A stretch of 64,000 nt of DNA from Girardinichthys multiradiatus. Taxonomy: Eukaryota; Chordata; Actinopteri; Cyprinodontiformes; Goodeidae. This document shows positions 55,136 to 64,000 of the stretch, piece by piece (positions within the stretch are counted from its first letter, which is position 1; each line of letters starts with the position of its first letter). The stretch spans positions 10,503,390 through 10,567,389 of the forward strand of contig NC_061816.1 in the NCBI RefSeq assembly GCF_021462225.1. Direction: 5' to 3'. The position numbers and the translations under genes were made by a program. Under the pieces are notes generated by a model. It was not told the DNA's origin. It did no database searches and worked only from the letters and a program-made list of their open reading frames with translations.

Positions 55136-55395
55136 TCTTTTCACCCTTTTTTTCCCTGTAAGAAATAGGTAAGAAGTCCTTTCAATTTCAAACTTCCTGC
55201 AGGTGGCATGGATATTGTCCAACTCCTTTTTGCATTTGACCTTATAAATCCTGTCTGGGTGCTGCAGTTATGCGCTTCAGAGTTCTCAGGTTTGTTTATC
55301 GTGTCAGAATCATCCATGAGTGCATCTCGATGCGTCAAAAAATGTTGAAAAAAATGTTTTTCCTCTCACCCCTAAAGGACACTGTAAATTGTAGA
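55136..55395. other. Spacer
   Basis: Nothing recognised. Confidence 0.35.
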
Positions 55396-55399
55396 AACC

Positions 55400-55640
55400 T
55401 CTTATCAACCAGAAGACCCTATCCCCATTGGGACACATGGTGGTGGTGGCATCATGCTGTGGAGATGCTTCAGCCGGACCTGGGAATCTGGTCAGAGTTG
55501 ATGGGAAGATGGACAAAGGCATGCTACTCTTTTTAAATCTTTACTTGAAGAAAATGTTACACCATTTTCTATCCACTTTACAATTAACACTAATTGAAAA
55601 GTGCTGATTATCACATAGAATCTAAAATTTGTTTTAGGGT
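55400..55640 (+). mobile_element. Tc1/mariner relic, family A fragment
   Basis: Sense orientation: acatggtggtggtggcatca and tgctgtggagatgcttcagc encode the glycine-rich motif, followed by cagagttgatgggaagatgg. Truncated on both sides; the end near 55600-55640 keeps terminal-like text (gtgctgattatcacatagaa). Confidence 0.6.
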
Positions 55641-56635
55641 TCAACCACTAAATACTCCAGGATAAACAAGATAAAATTACTTCATCACCCTAAACTCAGA
55701 GGGTAACAACCTGGTTTAATCCTGGAGGAAGTAATTTATGAGGATCTGCTGTACGTACTGTATATCCCTGATTTATTCATGATCTAATTGAGGTTAACTG
55801 AAACTCCACTTAACAGTCTTCAGTCCGTCAACATTAAGCAGCGGCTGTAGTAAATTAAATTTGTTTCCAATGCAGCTAAAAAGTGGAAACAAAACACATT
55901 TTTTTATTTCGCACCTTATTGTTACAAACTCCATTTAGGTTCAGATAGCCGTTTTCTTTATAATGGTTGCAGTACTGCATAAATCCCTCTCATCAACAGC
56001 CCTGATCTTGATATTATTGCTGCATTTGTCATGTTAAAGATCATCAGAGGTTCCTTTCAGGCTCCATCCTCTCTGCCATCAACATGATCACCAGCACCTT
56101 TATTTTCAACCTCATCATCACCGCAGCTGCTGTTGTCGCCACCTTCTTCTTTTTGCTCTGTGATTGTTCTGGCCCTCTTGTATCTCTTGATTCAGGGTCT
56201 AGAGAAGGCCTTGCGCTTTTAGGCAGAGCGACTGATGGTGAGAAAGAAGGGGGGGGGGGGGGGGTGTAAAAAAGGAGGAGGAGGACAGAGGAAGCAGGGG
56301 AATCAGGACGGAGGCTGTAATAGGAGACTGCCAGCAGGAGGGCTGTTTACTGTCACTGAAGGAGGAGAAACGAGAGATGGGAGGGGTGGGATGGAGGGAG
56401 CTGCACAATGAGAGGAAAAGAAGATGAAGGAGGATGAATAGATGAAGGGCAACGGTTAGGAAAAAAACAGACTGAATAAACGAAAAGATTTCTTGGTTTG
56501 TAATGTCACTGATTCCATGAACTGTCATTTTTTACATTACCACTGAAATAAAACAAAGATAACTTCATGTATCTTTGTCATTTTGGACATTCTGGGAACA
56601 TTAAAGCAACACTACATGTGTTCTGCTTTATACTA
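55641..56635. other. Non-coding stretch with a G tract
   Basis: Contains a 16-base G run (56249-56264) and purine-rich + strand text to about 56460, whose complement produces a 109-codon serine/leucine/proline frame without a domain. No gene. Confidence 0.4.
56249..56264 (+). repeat. Poly-G tract
   Basis: 16 consecutive G within a purine-rich stretch, a potential G-quadruplex. Confidence 0.8.
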
Positions 56636-56639
56636 TATT

Positions 56640-57390
56640 TGTTGATCAGAATAAAATGCTGTGAAATAATATTTGCCTCCTTACAGATTCATTCTCGTTT
56701 GCTTTTTGTCACATTTAAATATTTACGATCAAATTAAATTTTATATCAAAGACAACCTCAGTAAGTAAAAATTTAGTTTTTAAATTATTGCTTCAGTTAA
56801 GGAAAAAAAAAAGCCATCTTAACCAACCTGGCCTGGTGTGAAAAAGTAATTACTTCTTAAATCTAATAACTGGCTGTGACATGCTTGGCACCAACATCTG
56901 CCATCAACTGCTTGAGTTAACTGCCAATGAGTTTTTTACCCAACTGTGGAGGAATTTTGGCATGTCCAACCTGTTTAGGGTCACGTCACAAAATCTTAAT
57001 CGGATTTAAGACAAGACTTTCACTAGGTCACTGAAAAATCTTTAATTTGTATCTTTTTAATCAATCAGTGGTGGACTCGCTGGTGTGCTGCTGCATAACC
57101 CATGTGTGCTTGAGCTTAAGGTACAAACTGATGGTTTGACTAACTAATGGTTCCATCAATGACAGCAGATGGTCCAGGTCCTGAAGTAGCAAAGCAGCAC
57201 CAGACCCTCACACTACCCTAACCATATTTGACTTGAGGTAGTTTTCTTTTCCTGAAATACCGTGTTCACCACAAAAGTAACGAGGTGCATTTTATCCAAA
57301 AAGTTCTACTTTTGTCTTTCTAGTCCACAGAATATTTTCCCAAGTGTTGAGGATCATCAAGCTGTGGTTTTGTCTTTTTTACTCATTGAT
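56640..57390 (-). mobile_element. Tc1/mariner relic, family B
   Basis: Antisense family B: terminal aatgctgtgaaataatattt, tggcctggtgtgaaaaagta, tctaataactggctgtgaca, agatggtccaggtcctgaag, caccagaccctcacactacc (glycine motif), aaaagttctacttttgtctt (first D region) and tgaggatcatcaagctgtgg. Then it is interrupted. The other terminus is at about 57680-57810. Confidence 0.7.
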
Positions 57391-57680
57391 GTGTCCTACC
57401 TAGTGTGGAGGTGCATGAAGCTTAATGTAGACTGTCCTGCACTCAAATTTAAATTCTTGAACTTTGACCAGTGTGCTGTGAGGGACACCCTCACAGCCAA
57501 CAGACAGGATTTCTATCAAACTGCTCTGGACCAAGCAGAAAGAGGTACAATGTGGAAACGTCTCCTCTTGTTGGTTTTAGCACAGGAAAATATTGCAGCT
57601 TTGCACATAAAACGTAACAAATATCTACATATTATTTTGAGAGCCTCCAGAGCTCCAGATATAGGACAGACGCCCCCTCA
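57391..57680 (+). other. Unrecognised insert inside a Tc1 relic, open + frame
   Basis: About 290 bp that does not match family B. It lies in a 140-codon + strand frame (57262-57684) whose C-terminal half reads LTANRQDFYQTALDQAERGT, then a leucine stretch and HIKRNKYLHIILRASRAPDI. I recognise no domain. The first 45 codons or so are antisense transposon, so the frame as a whole is not an ancestral gene. Confidence 0.3.
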
Positions 57681-57820
57681 ATAAATGAAATCATATTTTG
57701 AAAACTACTGTTGATATTAATAGTAATCTGTAATAAAATCTACTAGATCTGTCTGGAAAAAAAAAGTGAATATCGAAGAAATCCCTAAGGGAGCAAATAC
57801 TTTGTCAGTAAATGAATCTG
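57681..57820 (-). mobile_element. Family B right terminus
   Basis: aaatgaaatcatattttgaa to gggagcaaatactttgtcag closes the family B copy begun at 56640. Confidence 0.6.
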
Positions 57821-58260
57821 TTTTCCATCCTTCAGAGGAGGAAGCAGCACAGCTGCTTCAAATGAGAAGCGGAGAGAACCATGGGAGGATAATATTGTTT
57901 AGCCTTGGATCCAGTGCTCAACCATGACCTTCTATTGATAAAACCAAAAGCATTAAACTTTGGATAAACTAACAGTAGCACGGACCTGCTATGTTACATT
58001 TTCAACACAACTTAATCAATAACCCATTAGATAAATAAAAAGGAAGGTTTCATTCAATTCGTGTATTTGCTTTAAATCTAATGAAAGACAAATTTCAGGA
58101 CAGTTTTTTTCTAAGTTGAGCAAATTATCCTAAGGGGGCAATAGATGAAAGAATGAACAACAAAAAGAATAATCCAATTTAAGGTGGCAAACAAAATAAA
58201 AACCAAATATCTAGAAAAGACATTTTAGTTTATTTAGTTAAACATGCAACCCTGCGGATG
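57821..58260. other. Non-coding spacer
   Basis: Nothing recognised. Confidence 0.35.
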
Positions 58261-58264
58261 AGAG

Positions 58265-58581
58265 CTTCCCCACAGCATGATACTGCCATCACCATGGTGA
58301 TGTGGTGCTACAGGTGTTTTAACGGCTGTATTTAGGCAGCTTCGGAAGGCTATTGGATGGCACCAGATTTTATTTGGGGTATCAAATTATGGCTGGGTCA
58401 ATACAAAGGTCTTTTTTTGAAAAAAACTCCAAAATCCTGTATCCTTTTCCTTGTAGAAGTACACACTGCCCTCTGTTGTTCTAATACATAAAACCCCAAT
58501 AAACCACATTAAAGCTTATTGTTGTAACGTGACAAAATGAGAAAAAGTCCAAGGGGTATTAATACTTTAGCAAGGCACTGT
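58265..58581 (-). mobile_element. Tc1/mariner relic, family A, deleted middle
   Basis: Glycine motif antisense ttccccacagcatgatactg joined directly to the terminal region (ggcaccagattttatttggg, aataaaccacattaaagctt, gtccaaggggtattaatact, gcaaggcactgta). About 600 bp of transposase N-terminus is lost. Confidence 0.7.
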
Positions 58582-59279
58582 AAAAACCTGTTCCTCCATG
58601 TCCTTCTGATTTTGATTTCCATTTTAAAGTACTTGAGATAATTTTCTGCACTTCTTTATATGGTTTCCCATTTTCAATCATTTTTAGCCAAACACCTAAT
58701 GACCAATTGTGCTAAAGTCGTAGAGAGGAGCTAAGTATAACCAGTTACCTTAATCTTATTTAAAGGACCCCTTCTTCCAATTATAGCCAACAAATCTTTA
58801 AACAGCCTCTGTTTAGTTGCAAATATAATTTCAAATACATCTGAAGCTTTCATTTTAATGACTCCAAAATCATCTTGGTGTTAAAATCTTAGATTCCTAT
58901 TTCCATTGTGATTCTGAGTTTGCCTGGGCTTTGTCCAATGTTGTCACGTTTTGCACCTCCACGCCACACAAACACAATCCTGCTGCTCAAAGGACAAAAC
59001 GACAAAAGAGAGCTTCCTACTCAGTCAAAGAAACGTTCATTAAAGACACTCTTAACCACTAAGATTAATTGCTATCAGATAAGATCCTCTTTGCCTGTAC
59101 TCAGACCTCACCTGTCATACTGACACGCCCTCTCAAGCTCTCACCTGTCGTGCTGCTCCAGCATTCTTTACCAGGCGTTGGGATCGGCTCCAACAACTGT
59201 CAATTATCCGTAAGCAAATCCCACAAGTGACTGACAAGCCAGTAGAGCTAGGGATCAAGTTCAGTCCCTCGGGGATCTC

Positions 59280-59282
<3 letters not shown>
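58582..59282. other. Non-coding stretch
   Basis: Nothing recognised. Confidence 0.35.

Positions 59283-59339
<57 letters not shown>
59283..59339. repeat. (GT)n microsatellite
   Basis: Perfect run of about 57 bases, the longest simple repeat in the window. It explains the histidine/threonine-repeat frames on the complement. Confidence 0.95.
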
Positions 59340-59340
<1 letters not shown>

Positions 59341-59995
59341 AGTCCAACCTGTGACACGACCAAGCTCTGACTTCAAGCGGATCAGGTTAACTGGAAGTTG
59401 ATGGGCTGAAAAAACACAAATTGTTTTTGTGGTCGAGGCCTTGTGGTCTGAAGATGGAGACAACAACAACAACAGACAAACATGACATATAGGCGCATGA
59501 AGATGAGTTTTGTATGTGTAGAGTAGGCATCAGATGGGGTAAGATTCTCACTGTATGAGAAACTTGAGTAAAAACCCCTAGTTTCACGGTATTTTCACAA
59601 AAATGAATAACAGTAACAATTATGATTAATTGCTTTTCAAGCAAGAATTATTTCTGCTGCTGCTGAAGTAATATTGCAAACAACACATTATTACAGTTAT
59701 AATCATGTTATCTACAATACTTGTTTAAGGTTATCTGAATAAATTAAACACAGCTAAAATAATTATTAGTTTTCTGGTGCTTATTATGCAGAACATCTGT
59801 CATTCTGATCTTTTATTAAACTACCAGTATAAAAAGCTGATTTTAGCCAATGCAGCTTTACTTTTTACACAATACCTTTTATAATTTTTCTTGGAGACAA
59901 GGGAAAAGAGAACACGTCTTCTTTTAGCCAGCTGACCAGCAGTTTGTAACATGTCGGATAGGGGAAGCTTAGAGTAACCGTGTGGAGCATAGAAA
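59340..59995. other. AT-rich non-coding stretch
   Basis: No long terminal repeat or gag could be recognised ahead of the retrotransposon that follows. A CAA repeat lies at 59460-59475. Confidence 0.35.
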
Positions 59996-60001
59996 ACTGG
60001 T

Positions 60002-60625
60002 ATGACAAAAAAATTAGCCTCCAGGTTTTGTTTATCGGCCTCGCTCCTCTCGCATCACTCTACCCAGAACTTGTCCACCTTAATTGATTCTGGTAGTGAA
60101 CAAAATCTTATAGATGAAGATTTAGTTAAAAGAGCCCAGATCGAAACTGAACCTCTTACTAAACCCTCCTTAGTTTCTGTTTTAAATGGACAAGGACTTC
60201 AGCGTATAACTCATCGCCCGAAGCCTTTAGTGTTGTTGCCCTCTAGTAATCACAGAGAGGAGATTTCTTTCTTCGTGTTTCCTATAGCCTGAAATGACAT
60301 AGTGTTAGGTTTCCCATGGTTATGTGAACACAATCCACACCTAAATTGGCCCAAAGGTCAAATTGAATCATGGTCCTCTAAGTGTCATACATGTTGCCTT
60401 AAGTCAGCTATTGTTCAGCCTCATTCCACTCCTGTTGAAGATGTAAGTGAGTACCCGGATTTGTCCCAGGTTCCTACTATATACCACGTTCTGAAACAAG
60501 CCTTCAATAAAACTAAACCTTACCCCCCCATTGGCCATACGATTGCGACATTGATCTACTTCCTGGTGCGCCGCTACCCTCTAGTAGGTTATACAAAATC
60601 TCCAGGCCAGAACAAGAGTCCCTAG
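60002..60625 (+). pseudogene. Gypsy protease and protease-RT linker
   Basis: The first frame (60002-60292) has the retropepsin active-site motif LIDSGSEQNLI at about residues 27-37 (DSG in place of the usual DTG/DSG). A TGA ends it, and the next frame (60302-60625) continues the linker leading into RT before a frameshift near 60540 leaves it out of register. Confidence 0.7.
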
Positions 60626-61073
60626 AGACCTACATAAATGAGTCGCCAGCTGCAGGATTAATCCAGCCGTCTTCTTCACCATTAGGAGCGGGGTTCTTCT
60701 TTGTAGGCAAGAAAGATGGGTCTCTCCGACCATGTATTGATTATAGGGGATTGAATCAGATAACAGTTAAAAACAAGTATCCACTTCCAGTACGTGAAGC
60801 TACCATCTTTTCTAAATTAGATTTAAGAAACACTATCACTTAGTCAGAATCCGCCAGGGGGATGAGTGGAAGACAGCATTCAAAACACCTTTGGGACATT
60901 TTGAGTATCGAGTAATACCTTTAGGCCTTTGTAATGCCCCAGGAGTTTTTCAGTCAGTCAACGACTTACTGAGAGACTTTTTGAATGTTTTTATTTTTGT
61001 TTACCTCGATGACATCTTGGTCTACTCACGTGACTTAACGAAACACCAGCAACACATTTGCCTTGTCCTCTAG
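60626..61073 (+). pseudogene. Gypsy reverse transcriptase
   Basis: The fingers region ([20 protein letters not shown], about 60687-60746) is out of frame with the palm. The frame 60891-61073 has [18 protein letters not shown] and the catalytic YLDDILVYS with YLDD at 61002-61013. A stop follows at 61071-61073. The first catalytic aspartate region (KLDLR, about 60820) is followed by a small deletion and a stop. Not functional as it stands. Confidence 0.8.
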
Positions 61074-61406
61074 AGACTATTGGAGAATCGTCTGTTCGTA
61101 AAAGCAGAGAAGTGTGAATTTCACAAGAAGTCAGTTACGTTCCTGGGATTCATTCTCGAGGGTGGACAAGTTCGCTCCGACCGGGACAAGGCGAAAGCGG
61201 TTCTCGAATGGCCAGTACCTGACTCACGCTAGCAGTTGCAACGTTTTCTGGGGTTCGCCAACTTTTAATGCTGGTTCATCAAAAACTACAGCCAGACGGC
61301 GGCACCGCTAACAGCTTTAACATCTACTAAGATCACCTTCAGTTGGGGTCCTGAAGCAGATAAGGCCCTACTTGTCCTCAAGCAGAAATTTGCCCAGGCT
61401 CCCATC
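61074..61406 (+). pseudogene. Gypsy RT thumb/connection region, decayed
   Basis: Text encoding a [20 protein letters not shown] stretch (about 61120-61165) and a [15 protein letters not shown] stretch (about 61330-61370) is typical of the segment between RT and RNase H. Several stops. Confidence 0.65.
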
Positions 61407-61790
61407 TTGATTCATCCTGATCCTTCCAGACAATTTGTGCTGGAGGTCGATGCTTCTGACAATGGGGTTGGCGCTGTTTTATCTCAGCAATCAGGGGAAG
61501 ACGGCAAGCTCCATCCTTGTGGGTTCTTCTCTCACCGACTTAGCAACACTGAACACAATTATGATGTAGGAGACAGAGAACTGCTAGCGATCAAGTTAGC
61601 CTTAGAGGAATGGCGGCATTGGTTAGAGGGTGCCGTTCATCCTATTTTAGTGTGGACTGATCACAGAAACCTGGCTCATTTGCAGTCAGCTAAAAGACTG
61701 AATTCACGACAGGCACATTGGTCACTTTTCTTTTCTCGTTTCAACATCTCTATTTCTTTCAGACCAGGTACCAAGAACGTCAAATGGTAT
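61407..61790 (+). pseudogene. Gypsy RNase H
   Basis: The frame keeps the acidic residues of the RNase H site: D in [13 protein letters not shown] in [13 protein letters not shown] and D in VWTDHRNL, plus the closing [13 protein letters not shown]. The frame stays open to 61946, but the part after about 61790 is read out of register with the integrase. Confidence 0.8.
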
Positions 61791-61799
61791 GCACTTTCC

Positions 61800-63022
61800 C
61801 TACATTTCTCACCCGACAGCTTCGACAAGGTACCGGAACCTATTGTTCCTCCCAATTGTACAGTTGGAACTATAATTTCGCTCTGCAAACTGACCCAGAT
61901 CCTGGAACAGGGCCTGCCAACCGTACTTATGTACCAGCAGTCATGAGGACTCAACTTATCCAGCGGTTTCACACCGCCAAGTTTTCAGCTCACCCTGGGA
62001 TGAGTCGAACCATTGCCTTAATACGTAGGCGATTTAGGTGGCCATCCCTTCACAGTGACACTAAGGAATATGTACTTTCTTGTGCGGTGTGTGCTAGAAA
62101 TAAACACAGCACTCAACCTCCTTCAGGCATCCTGCAACCTCTGAACATTCCAAGACGACCTTGGTCTCATACACCCTTAGATTTTGTGACAGGGTTACCC
62201 AGATCCAACGGCATGACTGCCATACTTACCATAGTGGATTGTTTTTCTAAGGCTTGTCACCAAGTTCCACTAAGACGCCTTCCTTCTCCTTTCCAGACTG
62301 CTCAGTTATTGATGAAATATGTTTTCAAACTCCATGGCATTCCTCAGGACATTTTGTCCAACCGTGGGCCCCAATTCATTTCCCAGGTGTGGAAAAAGTT
62401 TGGTTCTGCCCTTGGGGCCAGGGTGTCTTTAACTTCAGGTTACCATCCCCAGTCTAATGGCCAGACTGAAAGATTAAACCAACAGCTAGAATCGGCACTC
62501 AGCTGTCTGATCTCTTCAAACCCCTTGGACTGGTGTAAACACCTCCCCTGGGTGGAATATGCCATCAACTCGCAAGTTTCTTCTGCTACCGGTGTTACCC
62601 CGTTTGAGGCCTCCATGAGTTACCAACCACCCCTGTTTGCTCCGGACGAAGGTGATATTGCCGTCACCTCTGTTCGTTGTCACATCCGCCGTTGCAAACA
62701 GCTTTGGGCTGCGACGGTTCGGGCACTTCACTATACGGCTACTCAGAACAAGAGAATTGCAGATCGCAAACGTCGACCGGCTCCGGTCTATCGTCCCGGC
62801 CAAAAGGTTTGGCTGTCTTCTCGGGACATTCCCCTTAAGGCCATGTCCAAGAAGTTGTCTCCTCATTTCATTGGTCCTTATATTATAGAGTGTGTCATCG
62901 GCACCTCTGCTGTCTGCCTCCGCCTTCCTCCCTCACTTCGTGTTCATCCCATGTTCCACATCTCTAAGGTCAAACCTTTCGTGGTCAGTGATTCTGTGTT
63001 TATAAATGAGGGTCCACGCTAA
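61800..63022 (+). pseudogene. Gypsy integrase with D-to-N change at the second catalytic residue
   Basis: Open frame ending at 63022. Zinc-binding H2C2 (RFHTAKFSAHPG and CAVCARNK), core domain with the first aspartate in PLDFVTGLP, then LSNRGPQFIS where family members have SDRGPQF: the codon at 62360-62362 is AAC in place of GAC. The glutamate in NGQTERLNQ is kept. The C-terminal module with HFIGPYIIE and HPMFHISKVKPF follows; the chromodomain of related elements is absent. The change fits CpG decay (CG to CA). Even with an open frame the strand-transfer site would be dead. Confidence 0.85.
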
Positions 63023-63029
63023 GAGGACT

Positions 63030-64000
63030 TGTCTATTGAAGGATAAAAGTTTAATGGAGAGTTTCTCAAAGGCCTTGTAGAAATCCAGGAAGAAAATATA
63101 GCTATCGTCAGGTGCCAAACAGTAATAATCAAGTAAATCTAAGACTAGTCTGATGTTATCAGAGATGTGTGTGTTTTTCATAAAGCCTGGCTGTGTCTCA
63201 TTGTTATTATGTAGACATATAGCTCTCCAATTATCAATAAAAAGTAAGTATTTGTTTGGTTTTGGTATGAATGTTATGAGGCCTTGAGTAAGAGTAGGAG
63301 GGAGAGTGTTATTCTCTATACTTTCTAGGAAAACCCGTAAAAGAAATGTATGAATAGAGAATAATTTATAAAACTCTGCAGACAGACCATCTGTACCAGG
63401 AGATTTGTTCTCTTTAGGAGCATTATTACAGTTAATACAGTGATTTCCTCCACTGTCACAATCATTCCTATCTTCCACATCAGTAGTTTTTAAGTTTTGA
63501 ACATTGTTGAGGAATTACCTCATAATATTTTGAGTCATATAAATTAGAGTTAAATGGGAACAGAACTTTGAAATTTTTCTAAATTGTCGGAAATATTGCC
63601 ATAATTTGTTTTTGATCTGTGTTTTTTAAAGCCTAAAAAAGTATTCAGAATTTTGTTCTCCATCCTCCAGCCATCTCTTCCTGGATCTAATAAAAGCACC
63701 TGCAGCCTTGTGTTGATATAAGCTGTCCAGAAGGTCTGTTACAACAACCTGTCACTCTCCATGATTTCTTCTGGGGAATTCTAGTAATATGAATTAATTT
63801 TGCTATTCACTTCTATCTCTTCAGCTTTTCTCAGTTTAGCAATTTGACTCCCATATCTTCTTAAGAATTTGCAAGCCTCAAATTTAAAAAGTTCCCAATT
63901 GCTACAAATATATTCCTCTCTGTTAGTCTTCTTCCAGTAAAACATAATTTGTTAAGTTGAATATTAACCATTTGATGTTTTATAAGGGAATTGTTTAACT
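63030..64000 (-). mobile_element. L1/Tx1-type LINE reverse transcriptase fragment
   Basis: Antisense to the window. From high to low coordinates: a linker region with coding remnants, then KENKSPGTDGLSAEFYKLF (about 63415-63360), LTQGLITFIPKPNK (about 63290-63250), DNWRAICLHNN, and FFLDFYKAFE (about 63095-63065), the first catalytic aspartate block of RT (FxDxxKAFD type). The catalytic YxDD half is absent: the fragment stops where the Gypsy remnant ends. It extends past the right edge of the window. Several in-frame deletions (for instance most of the span between NETQ and the preceding block). Confidence 0.8.

Larger units (their letters stand above)
60000..63022 (+). mobile_element. Ty3/Gypsy retrotransposon pol remnant
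   Basis: Protease, reverse transcriptase, RNase H and integrase occur in the Ty3/Gypsy order on the + strand, broken by frameshifts and stops near 60292, 60540, 60840, 61070, 61230 and between RNase H and integrase (about 61720-61800). No gag, no long terminal repeat and no chromodomain are visible. The 3' side ends abruptly next to an L1-type fragment. The sequence is dead and truncated at both ends. Confidence 0.9.

Noticed and set aside
56199..56528. 109-codon serine/leucine-rich - strand frame
   Set aside because: Complement of a purine-rich tract with a poly-G run; no domain.
59133..59472. Histidine/threonine repeat proteins on the - strand
   Set aside because: Pure translation of the (GT)n microsatellite.
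60000..63022. An endogenous retrovirus
   Set aside because: Domain order and motifs fit Ty3/Gypsy LTR retrotransposons; no envelope gene and no retroviral features were seen.
1..64000. CRISPR arrays, operons, phage or plasmid features
   Set aside because: No regularly spaced repeats, no prokaryotic gene packing; all evidence points to a vertebrate nuclear genome.

Overview
This window looks like nuclear DNA from a teleost fish, probably a percomorph. The evidence is one intact vertebrate-type SoxB1 gene in AT-rich non-coding DNA, surrounded by fish-type repeats: many decayed Tc1/mariner copies with TA target duplications, a ZMYM1-like hAT relic, L2-like, L1/Tx1-like and GC-rich fish LINE fragments, a Ty3/Gypsy pol remnant, and long GT/TA microsatellites. 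Nothing looks prokaryotic. There are no recognisable tRNA, rRNA or CRISPR features. The species cannot be named from this sequence.

The only convincing host gene is sox1, a single-exon 354-codon reading frame on the + strand at 26806-27870. It sits in a CpG-rich block of about 1.4 kb. A promoter-like region with an octamer site and an inverted CCAAT box lies upstream, three very short upstream reading frames fall in the likely leader, and polyadenylation signals follow at 28394 and 28494. No transposon was recognised from about 25.13 to 28.85 kb, and only one short repeat from there to 30.19 kb, so this is the cleanest stretch of a repeat-rich window. Several other repeat-free blocks (near 13.8, 19.6, 23.2, 23.55, 25.5, 29.4, 34.1 and 38.2 kb) have the look of conserved regulatory DNA around a developmental gene. 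That is inference from composition and motifs and needs alignment.

Layout. 1-7.1 kb: Tc1-type relics, including one complete-ended element at 665-1983. 7.2-8.2 kb: a possible decayed multi-exon gene on the - strand. 9.8-11.4 kb: hAT transposase relic. 11.46-12.62 kb: Tc1/mariner element with DD36E catalytic spacing and a broken transposase. 14.3-15.0 and 18.7-19.5 kb: two GC-rich LINE derivatives, each lacking internal sequence. 18.0-18.6 and 36.4-37.5 kb: L2-like LINE pieces. 20-25.1 kb: more Tc1 relics and candidate regulatory blocks. 25.1-30 kb: sox1. 30-58.6 kb: mostly Tc1-family relics, with a nested insertion at 47327-48113 and a complete Tc1 element with an uninterrupted transposase at 48786-50362. 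60.0-63.0 kb: decayed Ty3/Gypsy pol. 63.03-64.0 kb: L1/Tx1-type reverse transcriptase fragment on the - strand.

I saw no previously undescribed multi-gene system. The most unusual items are a dispersed repeat of about 180 bp present twice (once inserted inside an older transposon), the nested DD36E element that dates two families relative to each other, the LINE copy that keeps both ends but lost its middle, the nearly intact Tc1 element, and the unexplained - strand exon-like blocks at 7.2-8.2 kb.
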